This document shows, in pieces, positions 17,883 through 25,724 of a stretch of DNA of 64,000 nucleotides. The notes under the pieces are model-generated. The model saw only the letters and a list, made by a program, of their open reading frames with translations. It was not told the DNA's origin and did no database searches. The stretch is taken from assembly GCA_938015595.1 (NCBI GenBank), contig CALLPI010000002.1, positions 186,001 to 250,000 of the forward strand, in the 5' to 3' direction. The translations under genes and the position numbers were made by a program. The stretch comes from an uncultured Saprospiraceae bacterium. Its GTDB lineage: Bacteria > Bacteroidota > Bacteroidia > Chitinophagales > Saprospiraceae. Numbering within the stretch: position 1 is the stretch's first letter; every line of letters begins with the position of its first letter.

Positions 17883-20423
17883 TTATGATAAAGTGTGAGT
17901 CTTCTGATTTTCCAGTACAGTGGCGCCCGTCATCCACGCTTTAATGGGATCTACCAGGGTGTCAATGTCCCCTGCGCCCAAGGTGAGCAGTACTTCCACT
18001 GGATGCTTGCTCAGCGTATCCAGCACTTGCTCTTTGGTTAGGCGCAGTGGCTTGCGCTGCATCTGTACGGCAATGGTGTCGGAAGTGATACCCGGCAAGG
18101 GCAGTTCCCTAGCGGGGTAAATATCCAGTAGCCACGCTTCGTCCAGCATGTCCAGTGCCCGGGCAAAGCCCCTGGCAAAGTCACGCGTACGGGTGTACAA
18201 ATGCGGCTGAAAGATGCCGGTAATTTTACGCCCTGGGAAGAACTCGCGCGCTGCACCAATCACGGCCTCCAGTTCAGTAGGATGGTGCGCGTAGTCGTCC
18301 ACATATACGTGCTGTGCATCCCGATGGAGGATTTCAAACCGGCGCTTGATGCCGCCAAACGTTTGTAGCCCCAGGCGTATGCCGGCTTCCGTAGCGCCAG
18401 CGCACAGCGCCGCTGAAATGGCCGCTATGGCGTTCTCCACGTTATGACGCCCTGGCATAGCCAGGCGAAGCCCCTCAAAGCGCTGTACAGGACTTACATA
18501 GTCAAATACAAAGAAGCCCTCTTCTACGCGCACTTGTTCGGCGGAGCACTCGCCCTGCTGCACACCAAAGGAAGTGGCCTGGGCAAAAGCATCAGCCCAG
18601 TGATGCTGTACAAAAAGCATACCCCCTGGCTTCAATTTTTGCGCAAAAGCCTTATAGCCAGTTTCTACCACTTGCTCAGGGCTACCGTAAATATCCAGAT
18701 GGTCAGCATCCATGGAGAGTATGACTGCCACGTCAGGGTCGAGGTACAGGAAAGAGCGGTCGTATTCGTCAGCTTCTACCACTACCCATTCGCTGTGGCC
18801 TTGTACGAAGTTGGAACCCAGATTGCTCACGATCCCACCAAGAAAAGCACTGCAATCTACTCCACTGCTGCGCAGCAGCCAAGTAGTAAGCGAGGATGTG
18901 GTAGTCTTTCCGTGCGTACCGGCTATGGCAATGGTTTTCATGCCCCGGCTGATGACGCCCAGCACCTCAGCTCGCTTCATCAACGGCGTGGTACTCTGGC
19001 GGAAGTATTGCAGTTCGCCCAAGTCGGCTGGTACTGCAGGGGTATAGATGGCCAAGTCTATGCCCGGTGGGATGCGCTCGGGTGTATCGTCGTAGTGCAC
19101 AGCAATACCCTCTTGCTCCAGGGCCTGGGTCAGGGCTGTTTTGGTTTTGTCGTAGCCCCACACCTGCACCCCACGCCCCTGGAAGTAGCGCGCCAGAGCA
19201 CTCATACCAATACCGCCAATGCCAATGCAATACACCTTGCGGATGGCATCCAGGCTCAGCAGGTTGGTGGCATTGGCAGTTGCATCTGCCCATCCGGCAA
19301 GTTGAATCACTTCCTGGGCTATTCGCGCTGCAGCATCGGGGCGCGCCAGGGCGCGGATGTTGCCCGCCAGGGTTTGGCAGCGTGGTTTATCTTGGAGCAG
19401 CGCTAGCGCTTGAGCGAAGAGTTGCTGCCTGGCCTCGGCATTGGGTATCATTACAGCCGCACCTTTGCGCGTCAGAGCCAGGGCATTTTGCGTCTGGTGG
19501 TCTTCGGCTACGTTTGGCGAGGGGATGAGAATGGCCGGCTTGCCAACTGCACACAGCTCGGAAATGGTGAGCGCCCCGGCGCGGCAAACCACCACATCGG
19601 CCAATGAATATGCCAAATCCATGCGGTCTACAAATGGCAGCACGCGCACATTGGGCAGGCGCGCTGTATCGCATTCGCTGAAGCGCGCCTCGTACAACTT
19701 GCCTACCTGCCACAACACCTGTAGCTCGGAGTGGGCAGCTATGGCTTCAGCACTGGCTGCTACGGCTTCGTTGAGCGCCAGGGCGCCCAGGCTACCGCCA
19801 AATACAAATATCGTTGGCGCTGTTGCTGATAAGCCAAAATGAGCTGCTGCTTCAACCTTACTGACGGAATTGCCTAGTAAGTCAGCACGCACTGGGTTGC
19901 CAGTCAGTACGATTTTTTCTGCAGGGAAAAAACGCTCCATGCCTTCATAAGCTACGCATACGCGCTGCACGCGATTAGCCAATAGCCGGTTGGTGACCCC
20001 TGCCCAGGAGTTTTGCTCTTGTATCAGTGCCGGAATGCCCATGCTGGTAGCCACCCTCAACACTGGGCCGCTGGCATAGCCGCCTACGCCTACTACTACA
20101 TCCGGGCGAAAACGACGCACAACTTGACGGGCTTTCCAAAGGCTGCTGAGCAGTTTTACGGGAAAGAGCAAGTTTTGCCAGGTGAGCCGGCGTTGGAATC
20201 CGCTGATCCAAAGCCCTTCGATGCGGTAGCCAGCTTTGGGTACTTTTTCCATTTCGATACGCCCCTTTGCACCCACAAACAAAATTTCTGCATCGGGCAG
20301 ACGCTCTCTGACAGCATCGGCTATAGCAATAGCAGGGAAAACATGCCCCCCGGTACCGCCTCCGCTGATGAGGATACGCGCTGCGCGCTGCGCGCGATTG
20401 GTTTGTGGTGTTGTATTACGCAT
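17883..20423 (-). CDS. murG-murC: MurG-MurC fusion: lipid II GlcNAc transferase + UDP-MurNAc:L-alanine ligase
   Basis: One uninterrupted 846-residue frame covers two enzymes that are normally separate. Residues about 15-378 are MurG: GGGTGGHVFPA (21-31), GVGGYASGP (112-120), EQNSWAGVTNR (136-146), GGSLGA (209-214) and CRAGALTISEL (280-290). Residues about 391-846 are MurC: the nucleotide-binding GIGGIGMSAL (401-410), the ATP-binding GTHGKTTTS (502-510), then VVEADEYDRSF, PGRHNVENA and VDDYAHHPTE. The linker ADATANATNLL (379-389) is short and contains no Met, so no internal start for a separate MurC is evident. Both halves are full length with all key motifs. MurC acts on a cytosolic substrate and MurG at the membrane, so the fusion joins the first ligase step to the last cytoplasmic step. 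It lies between ftsW and ftsQ. Confidence 0.95.
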   Translation of the reverse strand: MRNTTPQTNRAQRAARILISGGGTGGHVFPAIAIADAVRERLPDAEILFVGAKGRIEMEKVPKAGYRIEGLWISGFQRRLTWQNLLFPVKLLSSLWKARQVVRRFRPDVVVGVGGYASGPVLRVATSMGIPALIQEQNSWAGVTNRLLANRVQRVCVAYEGMERFFPAEKIVLTGNPVRADLLGNSVSKVEAAAHFGLSATAPTIFVFGGSLGALALNEAVAASAEAIAAHSELQVLWQVGKLYEARFSECDTARLPNVRVLPFVDRMDLAYSLADVVVCRAGALTISELCAVGKPAILIPSPNVAEDHQTQNALALTRKGAAVMIPNAEARQQLFAQALALLQDKPRCQTLAGNIRALARPDAAARIAQEVIQLAGWADATANATNLLSLDAIRKVYCIGIGGIGMSALARYFQGRGVQVWGYDKTKTALTQALEQEGIAVHYDDTPERIPPGIDLAIYTPAVPADLGELQYFRQSTTPLMKRAEVLGVISRGMKTIAIAGTHGKTTTSSLTTWLLRSSGVDCSAFLGGIVSNLGSNFVQGHSEWVVVEADEYDRSFLYLDPDVAVILSMDADHLDIYGSPEQVVETGYKAFAQKLKPGGMLFVQHHWADAFAQATSFGVQQGECSAEQVRVEEGFFVFDYVSPVQRFEGLRLAMPGRHNVENAIAAISAALCAGATEAGIRLGLQTFGGIKRRFEILHRDAQHVYVDDYAHHPTELEAVIGAAREFFPGRKITGIFQPHLYTRTRDFARGFARALDMLDEAWLLDIYPARELPLPGITSDTIAVQMQRKPLRLTKEQVLDTLSKHPVEVLLTLGAGDIDTLVDPIKAWMTGATVLENQKTHTLS

Positions 20424-20444
20424 TCAGTTCGTTTTCAATCGTGT

Positions 20445-21581
20445 TTACTCACCAGTGGCTTCTACGTGTTTGCTTACACTCAAGATCATACCAAAGGCGA
20501 TACAAGAAAAAATCACAGAAGTACCCCCCATACTGATGATGGGTAATGACAAGCCTGTGACTGGCACTAAGTGCACGGACACTGCAATATTGGCAAAAGC
20601 CTGCATCACAATGAGCAGCGCCAGACCCATAGCCATCATGGCGCCGAAAGTTTTGGAGCCTTTGGTCACTAGTCGCGTGACGCGGTGAAAAAGCAGCACA
20701 AACAAAATCACTACGAAAGCGCCCCCCAGAAAGCCGTATTCTTCACATATGACGGCATACACAAAGTCGGCATGAGGAGAAGGCAGAAAATTGCGCTGGA
20801 TGCTATTGCCCGGCCCAACGCCAAACCACTCGCCGTTGGCAATGGCAATCTTGGCCTGCTGCACCTGAAAACTGCCCTGGGGGTTTTCCACAAAGTCCTT
20901 CACGCGCGAGGCCCAAGTGCCTACGCGCACGTAGTCAGGGAAGTATTCGCCTATAAAAATCAGCAGCGCAAACGCCACAATCCCTAATCCCAACAATAAA
21001 AAAATATACTTGACCGATACCCGCCCAATAAACATCATGCACATGCACACCCCCAGGAGCAGTACCGCTGTAGAGAGGTTGGCCGGCGCAATAAGCAAAC
21101 ACACCAGCAAAACAGGTACAATAATAGGTAGAAAGGCCTCCTTAAAGTTTTTGATGTAGTCCTGATGACGAGTGATCTCGCGCGCTACATATACAACGAG
21201 CGCAATCTTGGCAAAATCAGAGGTCTGGAAGCTCAACCCGATAAAGGGAATCTCGAGCCAGCGCTTGGCATCATTGATCTCTGTGCCAAACATGATAGTG
21301 AACAACAGCAACGGCACGGCAATGACCAACAGATAAGGAGCAGCCTTGGCATACTTGCGGAAGTGTGTCAGGTAGGCCAAATAGGTAAGCGCCAAGCCAA
21401 AAGCTAGAATCAAAGTATGCTTGAACAAGTAAGCCTCGGTATTGCCGTTGCGCTCCGTCCAAGCCAGCCGGCCAGTAGAACTATACACCACTAGTACAGA
21501 AATAATGGACAGCAGAGCTACCACCGCCCAGATGACCCGGTCGCCTTTCAGTTCTGCGTTGATTCTGTTGAGTAATGACAT
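20445..21581 (-). CDS. ftsW: Septal peptidoglycan glycosyltransferase FtsW (SEDS)
   Basis: The 378-residue protein has about ten membrane spans and polymerises lipid II at the septum with its cognate PBP. It shows NDAKRWLEIPFIGLSFQTSDFAK, with the arginine and glutamine-serine region of the family, GPGNSIQRNFLPSPHADFVYAVICEEYGF (the long loop with the conserved aspartate and EE) and GLSLPIISMGGTSV. Length and motifs are normal. It sits 8 nt downstream of murD and 21 nt upstream of murG-murC. RodA is the only close alternative; dcw context favours FtsW. Confidence 0.95.
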   Translation of the reverse strand: MSLLNRINAELKGDRVIWAVVALLSIISVLVVYSSTGRLAWTERNGNTEAYLFKHTLILAFGLALTYLAYLTHFRKYAKAAPYLLVIAVPLLLFTIMFGTEINDAKRWLEIPFIGLSFQTSDFAKIALVVYVAREITRHQDYIKNFKEAFLPIIVPVLLVCLLIAPANLSTAVLLLGVCMCMMFIGRVSVKYIFLLLGLGIVAFALLIFIGEYFPDYVRVGTWASRVKDFVENPQGSFQVQQAKIAIANGEWFGVGPGNSIQRNFLPSPHADFVYAVICEEYGFLGGAFVVILFVLLFHRVTRLVTKGSKTFGAMMAMGLALLIVMQAFANIAVSVHLVPVTGLSLPIISMGGTSVIFSCIAFGMILSVSKHVEATGE

Positions 21582-21589
21582 GGCACTTG

Positions 21590-22918
21590 CTATATTTTGG
21601 TGGATTCAATTTTTGTTTTGAGTTTGATCACCGCTGCCTTGAACTGATCGCCGCGGTCTTCGTAGCTTTTGAACAGGTCAAAACTGGCACAGGCCGGCGA
21701 AAGGAGTACCGTATCGCCCGGTTGAGCCAGGCCGGCAGCGGCGCGCACGGCGTCTTCAGCGCTACGGGTTTCGGTTATTTGGGCTACGTGAGGGCCAAAT
21801 ACTTCGACTATCTTGGTATTGTCCAGGCCCAGGCATACTATGGCACGCACCTTTTGGCGCACCAGGGGCAGCAGCGGGGCGTAGTCGTTGCCTTTGTCCT
21901 GGCCGCCCAGTATCCACACCACAGGAGTTTGCATGGCCTCCAGGGCGTAGTACACAGCATCCACATTGGTAGCCTTGCTGTCGTTGATGTACCGAGCACC
22001 AGCTATTTCGCCCAATAGCTCCATGCGGTGCGGTACATTGACGAATGTATCCAAGCCCTGCTGAATAGCCTGGGGCGACACCCCCAGCTCCAGGGCAGCC
22101 TGCACGGCAAACAAGGCATTCATCTGGTTGTGGCGCCCTTTCAAAGGGGTTTGGCTCAGATCAAAGCTATGGCCGTCAAGGTACAACTTACCCTCCCTAA
22201 TGTGTGTAGTTTCGCTCAAAGGCCGTACCTGGGCTGCCATCTGGTGTTGCTTCAGCCAGGCTTCTATGTTGGCATCTTCGGCATTGTAGAGGAAGAAGTC
22301 TTCGGGATGCTGGTTCATGGCAATGCGAAACTTGGAGGCCACGTAGTTCTCCATTTTGTACTCATAGCGATCCAGGTGGTCGGGCGTAATGTTGAGCAAC
22401 ATAGCCAAGTAGGGGCGAAAGCGCTGCACCCCATCCAGTTGAAAGCTACTCAGTTCCAGTACGTAGTAATCGCTTTTGCCCTCCAGCGCCAGGCGGGCAA
22501 AGCTGTAGCCTACGTTGCCACCCAGAGCAACATTCAGGCCAGCAGTATGCAACAAGTGCCAGGTAAGACGGGTAGTGGTAGTTTTGCCGTTGCTACCAGT
22601 GATACCTATTATATAGGCATTGGTATAGCGGGCAGCAAACTCAATTTCGGAGATTACAGGCGTACCGTGTTCGTGTAAGGCCTTTATCAAGGGTGCCTTA
22701 TCGGGTATCCCAGGGCTTTTTATTACCTCGTCGGCGCCAAGAATGCGCTCCCAGGTATGGCCCCTCTCTTCAAAGGAGATACCCGCCGCCTCAAGTTCCT
22801 GACGGTAATGCACCTGCAGTTCGCCCAGGTCTGATACGAACACCTCGTGCCCCCTGGCTTGTGCAAGCAGTGCAGCTCCTGTTCCGCTTTCTCCGGCTCC
22901 TAAGATGGCAATGCGCAT
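21590..22918 (-). CDS. murD: UDP-N-acetylmuramoylalanine--D-glutamate ligase
   Basis: The 442-residue cytosolic ligase adds D-Glu to UDP-MurNAc-L-Ala. It shows the N-terminal UDP-binding start MRIAILGAGESGTGAAL, the ATP-binding GITGSNGKTTTT (about residues 108-119), LELSSFQLDG, NITPDHLDRY, LKGRHNQMNALFA and the C-terminal NDSKATNVDAV and GGQDKGNDY. All three Mur-ligase domains are complete. It overlaps neither neighbour and is 9 nt from both mraY and ftsW, indicating tight operon packing. Confidence 0.97.
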   Translation of the reverse strand: MRIAILGAGESGTGAALLAQARGHEVFVSDLGELQVHYRQELEAAGISFEERGHTWERILGADEVIKSPGIPDKAPLIKALHEHGTPVISEIEFAARYTNAYIIGITGSNGKTTTTRLTWHLLHTAGLNVALGGNVGYSFARLALEGKSDYYVLELSSFQLDGVQRFRPYLAMLLNITPDHLDRYEYKMENYVASKFRIAMNQHPEDFFLYNAEDANIEAWLKQHQMAAQVRPLSETTHIREGKLYLDGHSFDLSQTPLKGRHNQMNALFAVQAALELGVSPQAIQQGLDTFVNVPHRMELLGEIAGARYINDSKATNVDAVYYALEAMQTPVVWILGGQDKGNDYAPLLPLVRQKVRAIVCLGLDNTKIVEVFGPHVAQITETRSAEDAVRAAAGLAQPGDTVLLSPACASFDLFKSYEDRGDQFKAAVIKLKTKIESTKI

Positions 22919-22927
22919 GATATTGAC

Positions 22928-24193
22928 CTATCTGATTTTGAGCGTAATAATAGTAATGACAGCCAGTAGTATGCCCACAATCCAAAAGCGGGTAACGATC
23001 TTACTCTCGTGCATACCCAGCTTTTGATAGTGATGATGCAACGGCGACATGCGGAAAATACGCCTGCCCTCGCCATACTTGCGTTTGGTATATTTGAACC
23101 AGGCCACCTGCAACATCACCGAAAGATTCTCCACCAGGAAAATACCACACAGCACCGGAATGAGCAACTCCTTGCGCAGCACAATGGCCAAGGCCGCAAT
23201 GATGCCACCCAGAGTGAGGCTACCAGTATCCCCCATAAATACTTGCGCCGGAAAGGCATTGTACCACAAAAAACCGATGCAGGCACCTACCAGACACGCT
23301 GCAAAAATAACTAGCTCGCCCGTGCCCGGCAGATGTAAGATGTTGAGGTAGTTGGCAGCAATAGAATTGCCTGATACATAGGCAAACACCCCTAGCGTAA
23401 AAGCAATGATGCCCGAAACACCCGTAGCCAGGCCGTCAATCCCATCGGTGAGATTAGCCGCATTGGACACTGCCGAAACGACAAAAATGACCAACGGCAC
23501 GAAAATGATCCACACCCAGCGCTCGGCATCGCCCTTGTGCACAGGCAATATCCATGCATAGTCAAAGCGGTTACCTTTCATAAAAGGCACATTTGTAAGG
23601 CTAGCCTTGTAGTCAGCCTTTTCTACTACGGTATTGGCTTCGTCAATGTAAAAAGGCGGGTGTACCATTTGCTGTTCACCGAAGCCTATTTGTTCGGCCG
23701 TTTCAGTATTCATGCGCACCACTACCTCATCGCTTACCAGCATAGTAATGGCAATGATCAGCCCCAGACCTATTTGTCCTAGGATTTTGAACCTGCCAGA
23801 CAAACCCTCCTTGTTTTTGAGAAATACTTTAATATAATCATCTATGAACCCAATGATGGCCATCCACACGGTGGCTACTAGCATGAGAATAATGTAGAGG
23901 TTGTCGAGCCGCGCCACCAGTAGGCAAGGAATCAAAATAGCCATCAGAATGATGATGCCACCCATGGTAGGTGTGCCTTCTTTCTGTTTTTGCCCCTCAA
24001 GGCCGAGGTCGCGTACGGTTTCGCCTACCTGCAGACGACGCAACACACCAATAATACGCCCTCCAAAAAGCATGGAGATGACCAAAGAGAGAATCACCGC
24101 CAAGCCAGCCCTGAAAGTGATATATTGAAACAAGCCAGCGCCGGGTATATCGCCCAACTCTTTTTGCAGCCATTCTATCAGGTTAATCAGCAT
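22928..24193 (-). CDS. mraY: Phospho-N-acetylmuramoyl-pentapeptide transferase MraY
   Basis: The 421-residue polytopic enzyme makes lipid I from UDP-MurNAc-pentapeptide and undecaprenyl phosphate. Signatures are GTPTMGGIIIL, FIDDYIKVFLKNKEGLSGRFKI with the catalytic aspartates, NAANLTDGIDGLA, NAFPAQVFMGDTGSL and PLHHHYQ near the C-terminus. It is about 60 residues longer than the E. coli enzyme owing to a loop insert at about residues 170-240 (TETAEQIGFGEQQMVHPPFY ...), a feature I associate with Bacteroidota MraY. It is 35 nt after murE. Confidence 0.96.
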   Translation of the reverse strand: MLINLIEWLQKELGDIPGAGLFQYITFRAGLAVILSLVISMLFGGRIIGVLRRLQVGETVRDLGLEGQKQKEGTPTMGGIIILMAILIPCLLVARLDNLYIILMLVATVWMAIIGFIDDYIKVFLKNKEGLSGRFKILGQIGLGLIIAITMLVSDEVVVRMNTETAEQIGFGEQQMVHPPFYIDEANTVVEKADYKASLTNVPFMKGNRFDYAWILPVHKGDAERWVWIIFVPLVIFVVSAVSNAANLTDGIDGLATGVSGIIAFTLGVFAYVSGNSIAANYLNILHLPGTGELVIFAACLVGACIGFLWYNAFPAQVFMGDTGSLTLGGIIAALAIVLRKELLIPVLCGIFLVENLSVMLQVAWFKYTKRKYGEGRRIFRMSPLHHHYQKLGMHESKIVTRFWIVGILLAVITIITLKIR

Positions 24194-24228
24194 CGTCTTA
24201 GGTATATTTTTAGTGTTTATATGGTGTT

Positions 24229-25707
24229 TTACGGGGTTTCGGGGCGCTCCTCTATCCCCAAGGCGCTGCGCAGTTCGGCTTTATCATCAAAGGGGTACTT
24301 GACCCCCTGAATTTCTTGATACTTCTCATGGCCTTTTCCGGCTACCAGGATAATGTCTTGCGGCTGGGCTAACGCACACGCCGTGCGAATGGCTTGCCGT
24401 CGGTCACTAATGACCAAAACTTTGGCGCGCTGGTCCATGGGCACGCCCTGCTGCATGTCGGCCAGAATATCTTCTGGCTTTTCGCTGCGCGGGTTGTCGG
24501 AGGTCAGTATCACCTGCTGGCTGCCCAGGCAAGCAGTTTTGGCCATGAGGGGGCGCTTGGCCTTATCGCGGTCGCCGCCACAGCCGGTCACGGTAATGAT
24601 ACGACTTTGGCCGTTGCGGAGTTTGCCCAGCGTATCCAGCACTTTCTCCAGGGCATCAGGTGTATGGGCGTAGTCCACTACAGCGGTGATCTGGCGCTGA
24701 GGGTCGAAGAGCCAGTCCAGGCGGCCTTCAGCAGCGCGCAGATTGCTCAGCACAGTAGCCACTTGGGTTTTGTCGTGCCCCAACAGAACTGCCGTAGCAT
24801 ACGCTGCCAATAAGTTATAAGCATTGAAAGTGCCGGCTAGGCGTGCATGTACGTCAACCCCATCCAGAAGGAGGTGCAGCCCCTGGAGCGAGTTTTCTAA
24901 GATTTTGGCCTTGAAGTCAGCCGCTTGGCGCAGGGCGTAGCGGTACACCTTAGCAGCGGTATTTTGCACCATAACCATGCCTCGGCGGTCGTCCGCGTTG
25001 ACCAATGCAAACGCCTGTCGGTCTAGCCCATCAAACAACTTCTTCTTGGCGCGCAGATAGTTGTCAAAAGTCAGGTGGTAGTCCAGGTGATCATGAGTGA
25101 GGTTGGTAAACACCGCCCCGGTAAAACACAATCCTTCCACACGTTTTTGCTCCAGAGCATGCGAACTGACCTCCATAAAGGCATAGCTACATCCCTGCTC
25201 CGCCATTTGAGCCAGCAGTTGGTTGACGGCTACAGCATCGGGCGTGGTGTATTGGGAGGGCAATACCTCAGCACCTATCTTGTTCTCAATGGTAGAGAGT
25301 AGGCCGCACTTGTAGCCCAACGCCGTACACAGCCCGTGCAAAAGCGTGACAGTAGTAGTTTTGCCATTGGTGCCAGTGACGCCCACCAACTTCAACTGAC
25401 GAGAGGGGTGCCCATAGAAAGCATCTGCCAACCGGCCTAAGGCAGCGGCGCTATCCTGCACCTGGATGAAGGTAGCCTGGCCATCGGGATCTCGGGCAGG
25501 CCATTCTTGCACGACAACTGCACATGCGCCGTTGGATAAAGCATTGTCAAGATAGGCGTGTCCATCGTTATGGAGGCCTTTAATAGCCACAAAAAGGCTA
25601 CCTGGAGTAACCCGGCGAGAATCGAACGCGATTTGCGTAACGTCCTGTTCGATATGGCCGGCTATTTGCACCGGCGCTATGGCATTCAGTAAGGTGCGCA
25701 ACTGCAT
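24229..25707 (-). CDS. murE: UDP-MurNAc-L-Ala-D-Glu:meso-diaminopimelate ligase
   Basis: The 492-residue ligase adds the third stem residue. GVTGTNGKTTTVTLLHG is the ATP site, EVSSHALEQKRVEG and FTNLTHDHLDYH follow, and AVVDYAHTPDALEKVL lies in the C-terminal half. The selectivity motif DNPRSEKPE is the DNPR type, which indicates meso-diaminopimelate rather than lysine and so DAP-type peptidoglycan. The frame is open to 25914, but the extra 69 residues overlap ftsI; the ATG at 25707 (MQLRTLLNAI), 17 nt after the ftsI stop, is taken as start. Confidence 0.96.
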   Translation of the reverse strand: MQLRTLLNAIAPVQIAGHIEQDVTQIAFDSRRVTPGSLFVAIKGLHNDGHAYLDNALSNGACAVVVQEWPARDPDGQATFIQVQDSAAALGRLADAFYGHPSRQLKLVGVTGTNGKTTTVTLLHGLCTALGYKCGLLSTIENKIGAEVLPSQYTTPDAVAVNQLLAQMAEQGCSYAFMEVSSHALEQKRVEGLCFTGAVFTNLTHDHLDYHLTFDNYLRAKKKLFDGLDRQAFALVNADDRRGMVMVQNTAAKVYRYALRQAADFKAKILENSLQGLHLLLDGVDVHARLAGTFNAYNLLAAYATAVLLGHDKTQVATVLSNLRAAEGRLDWLFDPQRQITAVVDYAHTPDALEKVLDTLGKLRNGQSRIITVTGCGGDRDKAKRPLMAKTACLGSQQVILTSDNPRSEKPEDILADMQQGVPMDQRAKVLVISDRRQAIRTACALAQPQDIILVAGKGHEKYQEIQGVKYPFDDKAELRSALGIEERPETP

Positions 25708-25724
25708 AAGGGCTCGGTATTTTT

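Noticed and set aside
17883-20423. MurG-MurC fusion as an assembly artefact
   Set aside because: The frame is preserved without any stop and both halves are full length with normal spacing to ftsW and ftsQ; an artefact would usually disturb frame or length. Read support should still be looked at.
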